Both the position numbers and the translations under genes were made by a program. From contig JAEYXQ010000030.1 of assembly GCA_023431205.1 (NCBI GenBank), positions 1 to 6,076 of the forward strand: a stretch of 6,076 nt of DNA, given 5' to 3'. This document shows, piece by piece, positions 1 through 6,076 of this stretch. Within the stretch, counting starts at the first letter, position 1, and every line of letters begins with the position of its first letter. Below the pieces are notes generated by a model. The model was given only the letters and a program-made list of their open reading frames with translations. It made no database searches and was not told the DNA's origin. The DNA is from Pseudomonadota bacterium. GTDB lineage: Bacteria; Pseudomonadota; Alphaproteobacteria; Rhizobiales; Devosiaceae.

Positions 1-240
1 ATCGCGACGTGGCTTGTAGGCTCCGCGCGGGGCATCGCCTGCGTCGCGGCGGGGACGGCCGGCACCGCCCTCGGCGTCACGGCGCGGCTTGTAGCCGGCA
101 CGGGGAGCATCGCCGGCGTCGCGGCGGGGACGAGCGGGACCACCCTCTGCGTCGCGGCGCGGCTTGTAGCCGCCACGGGGTGCATCGCCGGCATCGCGGC
201 GGGGACGAGCGGGACCATCGCCACGCGGCTTGCCGAAGCC
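1..240 (-). repeat. 75-bp in-frame tandem repeat coding the pseudouridine synthase tail
   Basis: On the minus strand the repeat units are: a diverged first unit of 69 bases (240-172), a full unit at 171-97, a full unit at 96-22, and the beginning of another at 21-1 that leaves the window. Each full unit is 75 bases and codes 25 residues: GYKPRRDAEGG followed by a second half like PARPRRDAGDAPR plus one small residue. PRRDA occurs twice per unit, so there is also a shorter internal repeat. The two full units differ at about 12 of 75 positions by hand count, mostly at silent third positions, so the peptide is better kept than the DNA. The shared anchor GGCTTGTAG on the plus strand recurs at 11, 86 and 161, exactly 75 apart. 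Confidence 0.92.
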
Positions 241-1389
241 ACGGCCGGGTGCGTCATCACGGTCGCGGCCGCCACGCCCGGCGGGCTTGCCCTGGTATTC
301 CTCGGGCGCGCGCCCATCCTCGTCGAAGTGGATACGGCGGGGCGGTCCGGCGGGACGGCCATCGTCCCGGCCGCGGCCGCGCACAGGCGTGCTGCGCGGG
401 GCGACGCGATCCCGCGGGCTGCGGACCGGACGCTGCTCGCGCTGCGCTTCCCATTCGTCGGGGGAGAGTTCGGCGTGATCGGTGAAGCGGAAGCGCTGGC
501 GGTTGATCTCCACGGTGTTGGTGCCGCGCCCGGTCTTGCGGTCGCGCGTCGGCTTGCCCACCAGGGCCCGGTTGGGGTCGAGCTCGGGCATCTCGCTGTC
601 GAAATCGACGTCGGCTGCATCGGCGAGCTTCTTGCCGAGCTGGTCGCGCAGCACCTTGGCGCGCACCGTCTCGATGCCGCCGACGGGGATGTCGTTGAGC
701 TGGAACGGACCGTAGCTGACACGGATCAGGCGGTTGACCTCGAGGCCGAGGGCGCCGAGGACGTTCTTGACCTCGCGGTTCTTGCCTTCGCGCAGCGCCA
801 CCACCAGCCAGACATTGCTGCCCTGCTCGCGCTCGAGGGTGGCTTCGATGGGGCCATAGCGGACGCCCTCGACCTCGATGCCGTCCTTGAGCGTATCGAG
901 CCGCGCCTGGATGATGCTGCCATGGGCACGCACGCGGTAGCGGCGGAGCCAGCCGGTGGCCGGCAGTTCCAGCACGCGCTTGAGGCCGCCATCATTGGTC
1001 AGGAGCAGCAGCCCTTCGGTATTGATGTCGAGCCGGCCGACGGTGACCACGCGCGGCAGGCCATGTTCGGCGAGCGCTTCAAAGATGGTGGGGCGGCCCT
1101 CGGGGTCCTTTTCGGTGACCACCAGCCCGGCGGGCTTGTGGTAGAGCCAGACGCGGGTGCCCTGGCGGGCAGCGAGCGGGGCGCCGTCGACTAGGATGGT
1201 GTCGCGCTCGGTGACGTTGAAGGCGGGCGTCATCACCTTCTTGCCGTTGACCACCACGCGGCCGGCGGTGATCCAGGTTTCGGCGTCGCGGCGGGAGCAG
1301 AGGCCGGAGCGGGCGATGACCTTGGCCAGGCGGTCGCCGGTATCGGGTTTGGCGGGAGAGGTGGACATTTGAGGATGATCTTTCGACAT
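1..1389 (-). CDS. RsuA/RluB-family rRNA pseudouridine synthase, partial, with repeat-rich charged tail
   Basis: The enzyme converts a specific uridine of ribosomal RNA to pseudouridine; RluB acts on 23S rRNA and RsuA on 16S rRNA. An S4 RNA-binding domain spans about residues 18-65 (GDRLAKVIARSGLCSRRDAE, later GRVVVNGKKV). The catalytic domain follows with HKPAGL at 84-89, GRLDINTEGLLLLTNDG at 118-134 with catalytic Asp121, REGKNREVKNVL at 200-211, and NRLIRVSYGPFQL. The domains end near residue 275. Beyond lies a disordered tail rich in Arg, Gly, Pro and Asp, which near the edge becomes a 25-residue tandem repeat. The open frame continues beyond base 1, so the C-terminus is missing. Start choice: ATG 1389, ATG 1368 and ATG 1446 are all in frame. 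I prefer 1389, since 1446 lies in a hairpin; no start has a strong Shine-Dalgarno. The preceding in-frame stop is that of the lipoprotein gene. Long basic tails are common on this protein in alphaproteobacteria, and RluB is the likelier subtype. Confidence 0.93.
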   Translation of the reverse strand, partial: MSKDHPQMSTSPAKPDTGDRLAKVIARSGLCSRRDAETWITAGRVVVNGKKVMTPAFNVTERDTILVDGAPLAARQGTRVWLYHKPAGLVVTEKDPEGRPTIFEALAEHGLPRVVTVGRLDINTEGLLLLTNDGGLKRVLELPATGWLRRYRVRAHGSIIQARLDTLKDGIEVEGVRYGPIEATLEREQGSNVWLVVALREGKNREVKNVLGALGLEVNRLIRVSYGPFQLNDIPVGGIETVRAKVLRDQLGKKLADAADVDFDSEMPELDPNRALVGKPTRDRKTGRGTNTVEINRQRFRFTDHAELSPDEWEAQREQRPVRSPRDRVAPRSTPVRGRGRDDGRPAGPPRRIHFDEDGRAPEEYQGKPAGRGGRDRDDAPGRGFGKPRGDGPARPRRDAGDAPRGGYKPRRDAEGGPARPRRDAGDAPRAGYKPRRDAEGGAGRPRRDAGDAPRGAYKPRRD

Positions 1390-1420
1390 GCGGGACCCGG
1401 ACGGGCGGCGCGGAAATGAC

Positions 1421-1447
1421 GATGCGGCCGGACCAGCCGACCGCATC
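1421..1447 (-). terminator. Hairpin after the lipoprotein gene, possible terminator
   Basis: On the minus strand GATGCGGTCGG pairs with CCGGCCGCATC across a five-base loop (CTGGT). This gives an 11-bp stem with one U-G pair, beginning 23 bases after the lipoprotein stop codon. Only a short T-run (CATTT) follows, so termination may be weak or the hairpin may stabilise the mRNA 3' end. It lies in front of the pseudouridine synthase start at 1389. An in-frame ATG at 1446 falls inside the stem and is therefore a poor start candidate. Confidence 0.5.
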
Positions 1448-1470
1448 AGAATAGGTGTGGAGCCTCGGGC

Positions 1471-2187
1471 CTAGTTGGGCTTGTTGTCGAGGCCAAGTTC
1501 CTTGCCCAGCGAGCCGCTCTCGATCGGCCGTGAGCTGCTGCCACCACCCAGCCAGTTGCGCTGCGACTGGAGCGCCTTGCGGACGTCTTCGGGGCAGCGC
1601 TGGTCGTTCACCGAAACCAGTTCGCCATTGGGCGTGCGGCAGACGAGTTCGGCATCGCCGACGCGGGTGAAGTATTCGTCGGGCGGCAGATAGAGCGGAC
1701 GGCTGGTATTGGCGGTCACCGTCATGTTGGCGGCCTGCATGCGGGCCGTCAGCATCTTGGCCTCGGCCTCGGTCAGCGGGCGACCGGAGAGCGAGCGCAG
1801 ATCCACCACCTTGGCGTTGCGCAGGCGCTGCAGGTCGGCCTCGGTGAGGCCGCTGGTATCGATCTGCACCGTGTCGCTGTTGGCCGGCAGCTGGGCGGCG
1901 GCGACCTGAGTGGTCGGCTGCGGCAGAGCCTGGCCGCTGGCGGGCAGGACCAATGGGGCACGAGCCGTGGTCGGCTCTTCCTTTTCGACAGCGCCGGGAA
2001 TCAGGCCGACGCCGGCCGCGGTCGGCTTCAGCACTTCGCGCTCGAAAGTCCCGATATCGGTCATGGCGTTGGTGCCTTCCACCGTGGTGCAGGCGCCGAG
2101 GCCAATGGCCAGCACAATGCCCAACGAGGCTACACCCACCCGGGCAAGGCCGGCGCGGGCACGCTGCCCGATCAAACCACTCAGCAT
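1471..2187 (-). CDS. Putative lipoprotein of unknown function
   Basis: I do not recognise a named family. The 238-residue protein starts with a lipoprotein signal peptide: an Arg-rich n-region (to Arg16), a hydrophobic stretch VGVASLGIVLAIGL (17-30) and a lipobox LGAC (30-33). Cys33 would become the acylated N-terminus, and the next residue is Thr, not Asp, which by the usual rule suggests the outer membrane. Residues about 70-105 are rich in Pro, Ala and Thr and look like a flexible linker. Residues 112-155 are charged and probably helical (TEADLQRLRN, TEAEAKMLTARMQ). The end carries Cys183 and Cys198 within a compact DAELVCRTPNGEL/NDQRCPEDV segment, which could form a disulfide in the periplasm, and a low-complexity tail with GGGSSS. 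The phrase ARAPLVLPASGQALPQP faintly recalls DUF3035 lipoproteins that follow lspA in related bacteria, but this is only a hint. The start is well supported by AAGGA upstream. It stands immediately downstream of lspA. Confidence 0.85.
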   Translation of the reverse strand: MLSGLIGQRARAGLARVGVASLGIVLAIGLGACTTVEGTNAMTDIGTFEREVLKPTAAGVGLIPGAVEKEEPTTARAPLVLPASGQALPQPTTQVAAAQLPANSDTVQIDTSGLTEADLQRLRNAKVVDLRSLSGRPLTEAEAKMLTARMQAANMTVTANTSRPLYLPPDEYFTRVGDAELVCRTPNGELVSVNDQRCPEDVRKALQSQRNWLGGGSSSRPIESGSLGKELGLDNKPN

Positions 2188-2193
2188 GTAACG

Positions 2194-2219
2194 TCCTTCG
2201 CGATATCGCGGCGCTTATA
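2194..2219 (-). promoter_or_regulatory. Leader of the lipoprotein gene: -10-like box, palindrome and RBS
   Basis: In minus-strand order the region contains TATAAG (2219-2214), resembling a sigma-70 -10 box; a perfect 12-base palindrome CGCGATATCGCG (2210-2199); and AAGGA (2198-2194), a good Shine-Dalgarno six bases before the ATG at 2187. I see no convincing -35 box at the proper distance, so the promoter is tentative; the ribosome binding site is much safer. The palindrome sits where it could bind a regulator or fold in the RNA next to the ribosome binding site, but its function is unknown. Confidence 0.4.
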
Positions 2220-2270
2220 GACCATTCTGCCGGCTAAAACCAGATTGCGGCAGCACCATGTTGTGGCGCT

Positions 2271-2834
2271 TCACGCCTGCTTGGGCCGGGCCCGGCCAAG
2301 CCCTAGTGCATCGAGCAGCAACAGGATGACGCCGAAGGTGATGGCCACATCGGCCAGATTGAAAATGTAGAACGACCACTGCCCCCAATGGAAGTGGAAG
2401 AAGTCAGCCACGGCGCCATAGAGCAGGCGGTCCAGCGCATTGGAGAGGGCGCCGCCGACGGCAAGCGCCAGCCCCAGCCGAACCAGCAGCACGTTGGTGC
2501 GTGTCCACCAGACAGAGAGCGCAATGATGGCCACCGCCATGATCAGCCCCAGCGCCCAGACCGGCAGGCCACCGAGCAGGCCATAGGAAATGCCGGTGTT
2601 CCAGACCAGCACGTAGTCGAGGAAGTCGGTGACGCGGAGGAACTCACCGCCGCGCCAGCCGGTCATGTTGACCGGAACGAAGATGGCAAAGACCTCAACG
2701 CATCGATCCTGACCGATGCCGATGCAATCGGCGGCAATGTGGAAGTGCTTCTGGGCCCGATCGATGCCGAAGGCGAATATGCCGGCCATGAGCGACACCA
2801 GCACGGATGGGTCGCGCAGCGATGCTCTGGTCAT
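2271..2834 (-). CDS. lspA: Lipoprotein signal peptidase (signal peptidase II)
   Basis: LspA is an aspartic protease of the inner membrane. It removes the signal peptide of prolipoproteins after Lgt has added diacylglycerol to the lipobox cysteine. The 187-residue product shows the family motifs in order: DRAQK at 25-29 at the end of the first membrane helix; VWNTGISYGLL at 77-87; GGALSNALDR at 127-136, with catalytic Asp135; and FNLADVAI at 158-165, with catalytic Asp162. Hydrophobic segments lie at about 11-24, 89-109, 115-131 and 155-176, giving the usual four-helix layout. The region between helix 1 and the NTG motif (about residues 31-70) looks longer than in the E. coli enzyme and includes GWRGGEF, which accounts for a total length above the usual 160-170. 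The gene follows ileS, an arrangement common in proteobacteria, but the 220-base repeat-bearing gap argues against tight coupling. The next gene encodes a lipoprotein, a probable substrate. Confidence 0.96.
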   Translation of the reverse strand: MTRASLRDPSVLVSLMAGIFAFGIDRAQKHFHIAADCIGIGQDRCVEVFAIFVPVNMTGWRGGEFLRVTDFLDYVLVWNTGISYGLLGGLPVWALGLIMAVAIIALSVWWTRTNVLLVRLGLALAVGGALSNALDRLLYGAVADFFHFHWGQWSFYIFNLADVAITFGVILLLLDALGLGRARPKQA

Positions 2835-2840
2835 GTTGGG

Positions 2841-2846
2841 CCCCCT
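2841..2846 (-). promoter_or_regulatory. Ribosome binding site of lspA
   Basis: The minus strand reads AGGGGG here, six bases before the ATG at 2834. This supports that ATG as the start of lspA. A Shine-Dalgarno that runs into CCC could partly pair with itself, so its strength is uncertain. Confidence 0.5.
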
Positions 2847-2916
2847 AGTCTCAATCCGCTTCTAGGGGAGCGAAGCGCGGAGTGGCAAGGGCTCACTGCT
2901 GGAAGCCTGTGGGTGC

Positions 2917-3032
2917 GGCCACCCCCACCCTTGGTCCCTCCCCACAAGGGGGAGGGAGACGATGAACACCGGCACCGAGGCCCCTGCGCCTCCCTCCCCT
3001 CGATGGGGAGGGAATGAGGGTGGGGTGGGGCC
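2917..3032. repeat. Pair of inverted C-rich palindromic elements between ileS and lspA
   Basis: Two copies of a roughly 42-base element face each other. One reads forward at 2917-2958 and the other reads in reverse at 3032-2990, with about 31 bases between them. Both begin GGCC followed by CCCCACCC-like sequence and then contain their own hairpin. The left hairpin pairs TCCCTCCCC (2935-2943) with GGGGAGGGA (2949-2957). The right one pairs the same 9-mer (2991-2999) with GGGGAGGGA (3005-3013). The whole unit could therefore fold either as two small hairpins or as one long cruciform. It starts 23 bases downstream of the ileS stop codon. Intergenic palindromes of this CCCTCCCC/GGGGAGGG kind are familiar repeats in many alphaproteobacterial genomes. 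A role as a transcription attenuator or mRNA stabiliser between ileS and lspA is inference. There is no T-tract, so a classical intrinsic terminator is unlikely. Confidence 0.85.
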
Positions 3033-3054
3033 ACGCGTACCCAGCTGGAGTGAG

Positions 3055-6024
3055 CTACAGCCCCGCCTCTGCCCGCTCACGGAGCGCCTGGGCGTCGCGG
3101 AGGGTCACGTCGGGGAAATCGGGGTCGGTGCCGACTTCGGGCAGGACCTTCCACGAGCGGGCGCAGCGCTTGCCTTCGGCCGGTGCGGGCACCACCGCGA
3201 CACCGGGAACCTCGGCCAGCGTAAACGCGCCCATCGGCAGTTCGCCGGCAGTTTCAACGCTGATCGCAGAGGTGATCGCCACTTCGGCCATGTCCACGCC
3301 CTCGATGGCGGCAGCGAGCCGCTCGTCGGTGATGGTGACGCGCGGCGCCGCTTCCAGCGAGGAGCCGATGCGCTTTTCGCGGCGCTCGATCTCGAGGGCG
3401 CCGGTGATGACGCGGCGGACGGCCTTGATGCGGTCCCATCGCTCCTCCAGTTCCGGATCGAGCCAGTCGGCCGGAACGTCGGGGAAGAGGCGCAGGTGCA
3501 CGCTCGACCCGGCCTCGGGGTGACGCTCGAGCCAGCACTCTTCCATGGTGAACACCAGGATGGGCGCCAGCCAGGCGGTGAGGCAATCGAACAGGTGGTT
3601 TAGCACCGTCAGCGCCGCGCGGCGACGAACCGAGGAGATCGGGTCGCAGTAAAGCGCGTCCTTGCGGATGTCGAAATAGAACGCCGACAGCTCGATGTTC
3701 ATGAAGTTGGTGAGGAGCGTGACCACGCGGCGGTAGTCGAACTCCCCGTAGGCGGCGCGAACGCCCTGGTCGAGCTCGGCGAGGCGATGCAGCATCAGCC
3801 GCTCGAGCTCGGGCATGTCGGCGAAGGCGACCTCGTCTTCGGCGCGGTAGTGGGCGAGGTTGCCGAGCAGCCAGCGCAGGGTGTTGCGCAGCTTGCGGTA
3901 CGAATCGACCGTGGTCTGGATGATCTCCTTGCCGAGGCGCAGGTCTTCCGCATAGTCGGACGAAGCGACCCAGAGGCGCAGAATATCGGCGCCGTACTGC
4001 TTGATGATCTCCTGCGGGGCAACGACGTTGCCCAGCGACTTCGACATCTTGCGGCCTTCGCCATCCATGGTGAAGCCATGGGTGAGCACGCTGTCATAGG
4101 GCGCGTGGCCGTTGGTGGCGGCGGATTCCAGCAGCGAGGAGTGGAACCAGCCGCGGTGCTGGTCGGAGCCCTCGAGATACATCGAGGCCGGGAATTTGAG
4201 GTGCGGCCACTTCTGCTTGTTGCGCAGGACGAAGGCGTGGGTGGAGCCGGAATCGAACCACACATCGAGGATGTCGGTGACCATCTCGTAGTCGGCGGCG
4301 CGGTACTCGTCGCCGAGATAGCGCTCGGCGGCACCGGGCTTGTACCAGGCGTCTGCGCCTTCTTCCTCGAAGCTCTGGGCGATGCGGTGGTTGACCTGCT
4401 CGTCCTTGAGGATCTCGCCGGTCTCCCGGTGCACGAACACGGTGATCGGCACGCCCCAGGCGCGCTGGCGCGACAGCACCCAGTCCGGGCGCTCGGCGAT
4501 CATCGAGCGCAGCCGGTTCTGCCCGGCGGCGGGATAGAACCTGGTGGCGTCGATGGCGCGAAGGGCGCGGGTGCGCAGGGTGTCGCCTGCAGCGCCGCCG
4601 ATCGGGCGGTCCATATAGACGAACCACTGCGGGGTGTTGCGGTAGATCACCGGCTTCTTGGAGCGCCAGGAATGCGGGTACTGGTGCTTGATGCGGCCGC
4701 GGGCGAAGAGTTTGTTAGCCTCAATCAGAGCGGTTATCACCCGCTGGTTGGCGTCGCCCTTCTTGCCGGCATCATCGATGACGCGCGCACCTTCGAATCC
4801 CGGAGCGTCCTTGGTGTAGAAGCCGGCGTCGTCGACGGTGAAGGGGATACGGGTGTCGATGCCGCGCTCGGTGAGCTGGCGGCCGTTAGACATCCACACG
4901 TCGAAGTCGTCGAGGCCGTGGCTCGGCGCGGTATGCACGAAGCCGGTGCCGGCGTCGTCGGTGACGTGTTCGCCATCAAGGAGCGGAACGTCGAATTCGT
5001 AGCCCCCAGCGAAGCCGCGCAACGGATGATGACAAAATACGAGCTCAAACAGCTTGGACCCGGGCCCAAGTGCGAGCACCTGCTTTAGCTTGACCTTCGC
5101 CTTCTCGGCTGCGGCATCCGCTAGCGAGCTAGCCAGTATCAGTTTCTCACCTGGCTGAGGTCCGAAGTCGTTGACCGCTTCCGCTACCTCGTAAACCGAG
5201 TAGTTGATCTTGCTAGAATAACTAACTGCCCGGTTGGCGGGGATGGTCCACGGGGTAGTGGTCCAGATCACAACCGCTGCGTCCCGCAGCTTTTCCACAA
5301 TCTGCTGATCTACGTTGGGACGGCCCACCAACGCATCAACTAAAACCGGGAACTTCACCCAGATCGCGTCGGATTCGTAGTCCTGGTACTCGATCTCGGC
5401 TTCGGCCAGCGCCGTGCGTTCGACGACCGACCACATTACGGGCTTGGAGCCGCGATAGAGCTGGCCGGAAGTCGCGACCTTCATCAGTTCGCGGGCGATC
5501 TGGGCTTCGGCGTCGAAGCTCATGGTGAGATAGGGGTTGTCCCACTCGCCGAGCACACCGAGGCGCTTGAACTCCTCGCGCTGGATGTCGACCCATTGGC
5601 TGGCAAAGGCGCGGCACTCCTCGCGGAATTCGACGACCGGGACCTCGTTCTTGTCCTTGCCCTTGGCCCGGTACTGCTCCTCGATCTTCCACTCGATCGG
5701 CAGGCCGTGGCAGTCCCAGCCCGGCACATAGGCCGAGTTGTAGCCCAGCATCTGCATCGAGCGGGACACCAGGTCCTTCAGCGTCTTGTTGAGCGCGTGG
5801 CCGATATGGATGTTGCCGTTGGCGTAGGGCGGGCCGTCATGCAGCGTGAACAGCGGACGGTCCTTGGCCTGTTCGCGCTGGAGGCCATAGAGGTCCATGT
5901 CTTCCCAGCGCTTCAGCCAGTCCGGCTCGCGCTGCGGCAGGCCGGCGCGCATGGGGAAGTTCGTCTCGGGCAGGAACAGCGTCGAGGAATAGTCGGTCTC
6001 GGCGCTCACGGCGGTATCGGTCAT
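3055..6024 (-). CDS. ileS: Isoleucyl-tRNA synthetase (class I, bacterial type)
   Basis: This cytoplasmic enzyme charges tRNA-Ile with isoleucine using ATP and hydrolyses mischarged valine. The 989-codon frame is complete and slightly longer than the E. coli enzyme. Landmarks in order are: the ATP-binding HIGH motif at residues 73-76; WDCHGLPIEWK at 103-113; the CP1 editing domain at about 215-420, with the Thr-rich WTTTPWTIPANRA at 254-266 and GTGFVHTAPSHGLDDF at 359-374, which carries the editing aspartate region; DWVLSRQRAWGVPI at 514-527; WFDSGSTHAF at 589-598; LEGSDQHRGWFHSSL at 617-631; and KMSKS at 659-663. An all-helical anticodon-binding domain follows. The C-terminal zinc ribbon of E. 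coli IleRS is degenerate: only Cys954 of the four expected cysteines is left. The ATG at 6024 precedes the conserved N-terminus by a normal distance, but I see no strong Shine-Dalgarno in front of it. Codon use between about 4990 and 5350 is clearly less GC-rich than in the rest of the gene. The identity is certain; the exact start is likely. Confidence 0.98.
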   Translation of the reverse strand: MTDTAVSAETDYSSTLFLPETNFPMRAGLPQREPDWLKRWEDMDLYGLQREQAKDRPLFTLHDGPPYANGNIHIGHALNKTLKDLVSRSMQMLGYNSAYVPGWDCHGLPIEWKIEEQYRAKGKDKNEVPVVEFREECRAFASQWVDIQREEFKRLGVLGEWDNPYLTMSFDAEAQIARELMKVATSGQLYRGSKPVMWSVVERTALAEAEIEYQDYESDAIWVKFPVLVDALVGRPNVDQQIVEKLRDAAVVIWTTTPWTIPANRAVSYSSKINYSVYEVAEAVNDFGPQPGEKLILASSLADAAAEKAKVKLKQVLALGPGSKLFELVFCHHPLRGFAGGYEFDVPLLDGEHVTDDAGTGFVHTAPSHGLDDFDVWMSNGRQLTERGIDTRIPFTVDDAGFYTKDAPGFEGARVIDDAGKKGDANQRVITALIEANKLFARGRIKHQYPHSWRSKKPVIYRNTPQWFVYMDRPIGGAAGDTLRTRALRAIDATRFYPAAGQNRLRSMIAERPDWVLSRQRAWGVPITVFVHRETGEILKDEQVNHRIAQSFEEEGADAWYKPGAAERYLGDEYRAADYEMVTDILDVWFDSGSTHAFVLRNKQKWPHLKFPASMYLEGSDQHRGWFHSSLLESAATNGHAPYDSVLTHGFTMDGEGRKMSKSLGNVVAPQEIIKQYGADILRLWVASSDYAEDLRLGKEIIQTTVDSYRKLRNTLRWLLGNLAHYRAEDEVAFADMPELERLMLHRLAELDQGVRAAYGEFDYRRVVTLLTNFMNIELSAFYFDIRKDALYCDPISSVRRRAALTVLNHLFDCLTAWLAPILVFTMEECWLERHPEAGSSVHLRLFPDVPADWLDPELEERWDRIKAVRRVITGALEIERREKRIGSSLEAAPRVTITDERLAAAIEGVDMAEVAITSAISVETAGELPMGAFTLAEVPGVAVVPAPAEGKRCARSWKVLPEVGTDPDFPDVTLRDAQALRERAEAGL

Positions 6025-6076
6025 CGCACGGCAATCGGGATGGGGGAGGTTGGCGGCCTTTTAGCAAGGCAAGGCG
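6025..6076 (-). other. Short leader upstream of ileS, no clear signals
   Basis: Only 52 bases upstream of the ileS start are visible. They contain CTAAAAGG and a C-rich stretch (CCTCCCCC on the minus strand) but no convincing Shine-Dalgarno, promoter, T-box or attenuator. The promoter probably lies outside the window. Confidence 0.4.

Noticed and set aside
1..240. CRISPR-like array because of the regular spacing of GGCTTGTAG
   Set aside because: The 75-base units are contiguous, in frame and similar over their whole length, with no unique spacers; they are coding tandem repeats.
9..485. A plus-strand Arg/His/Gly-rich frame over the repeat region
   Set aside because: It is the complement of the tandem-repeat tail of the pseudouridine synthase; repeats stay open in several frames.
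328..1194. A 288-codon open frame on the plus strand opposite the pseudouridine synthase
   Set aside because: It is antisense to the S4 and catalytic domains, which are clearly the real coding sequence; the translation resembles no family.
2227..2253. Possible terminator after lspA: CTGCCG and CGGCAG inverted repeat
   Set aside because: The stem is only 6 bp with a 15-base loop and no following T-run on the minus strand.
2388..3017. A 209-codon plus-strand frame covering lspA antisense and the intergenic palindromes
   Set aside because: It runs through a strongly motif-supported lspA and through repeat DNA; composition is that of a shadow frame.
2917..3032. Insertion sequence between ileS and lspA
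   Set aside because: There is no transposase frame and no target-site duplication that I can see; the size and structure fit a small non-autonomous palindromic repeat.
3787..5088. A 433-codon open frame on the plus strand opposite ileS
   Set aside because: It lies entirely antisense to the well-conserved ileS coding sequence. Its translation is a low-complexity, Val/Gly/Ala-rich sequence with no motif, as expected from the complement of GC-rich codons.

Overview
The window is about 6.1 kb of GC-rich DNA (roughly 65% G+C by eye). Every convincing gene lies on the minus strand, so the genes read from right to left. The protein sequences and the order ileS-lspA fit an alphaproteobacterium, probably a member of the Hyphomicrobiales. 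A Devosia-like organism is possible, but I cannot prove the genus from the sequence alone.

Layout in transcription order: (1) ileS, a complete isoleucyl-tRNA synthetase of 989 codons, 6024-3055. (2) A 220-base gap (2835-3054) holding two inverted copies of a C-rich palindromic element, the only obvious non-coding repeat in the window. (3) lspA, lipoprotein signal peptidase, 2834-2271. (4) An 83-base gap with a possible -10 box, a perfect 12-base palindrome and a good ribosome binding site. (5) A lipoprotein gene of unknown function, 2187-1471. (6) A short gap with an 11-bp-stem hairpin. (7) A RsuA/RluB-type 23S or 16S rRNA pseudouridine synthase that starts near 1389 and runs off the left edge. 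Its charged C-terminal tail ends in a 25-residue tandem repeat. No gene-free stretch exceeds 300 bases.

The genes serve translation (IleRS and the pseudouridine synthase) and lipoprotein maturation (LspA, beside one of its probable substrates). This is a core, housekeeping region. I see no mobile element, CRISPR array, phage gene or defence system, and no undescribed multi-gene system.

The points most worth a second look are: a stretch of ileS over the editing domain with clearly different codon use; the paired palindromes behind ileS; the repeat tail of the pseudouridine synthase; and the degenerate zinc-binding C-terminus of IleRS.
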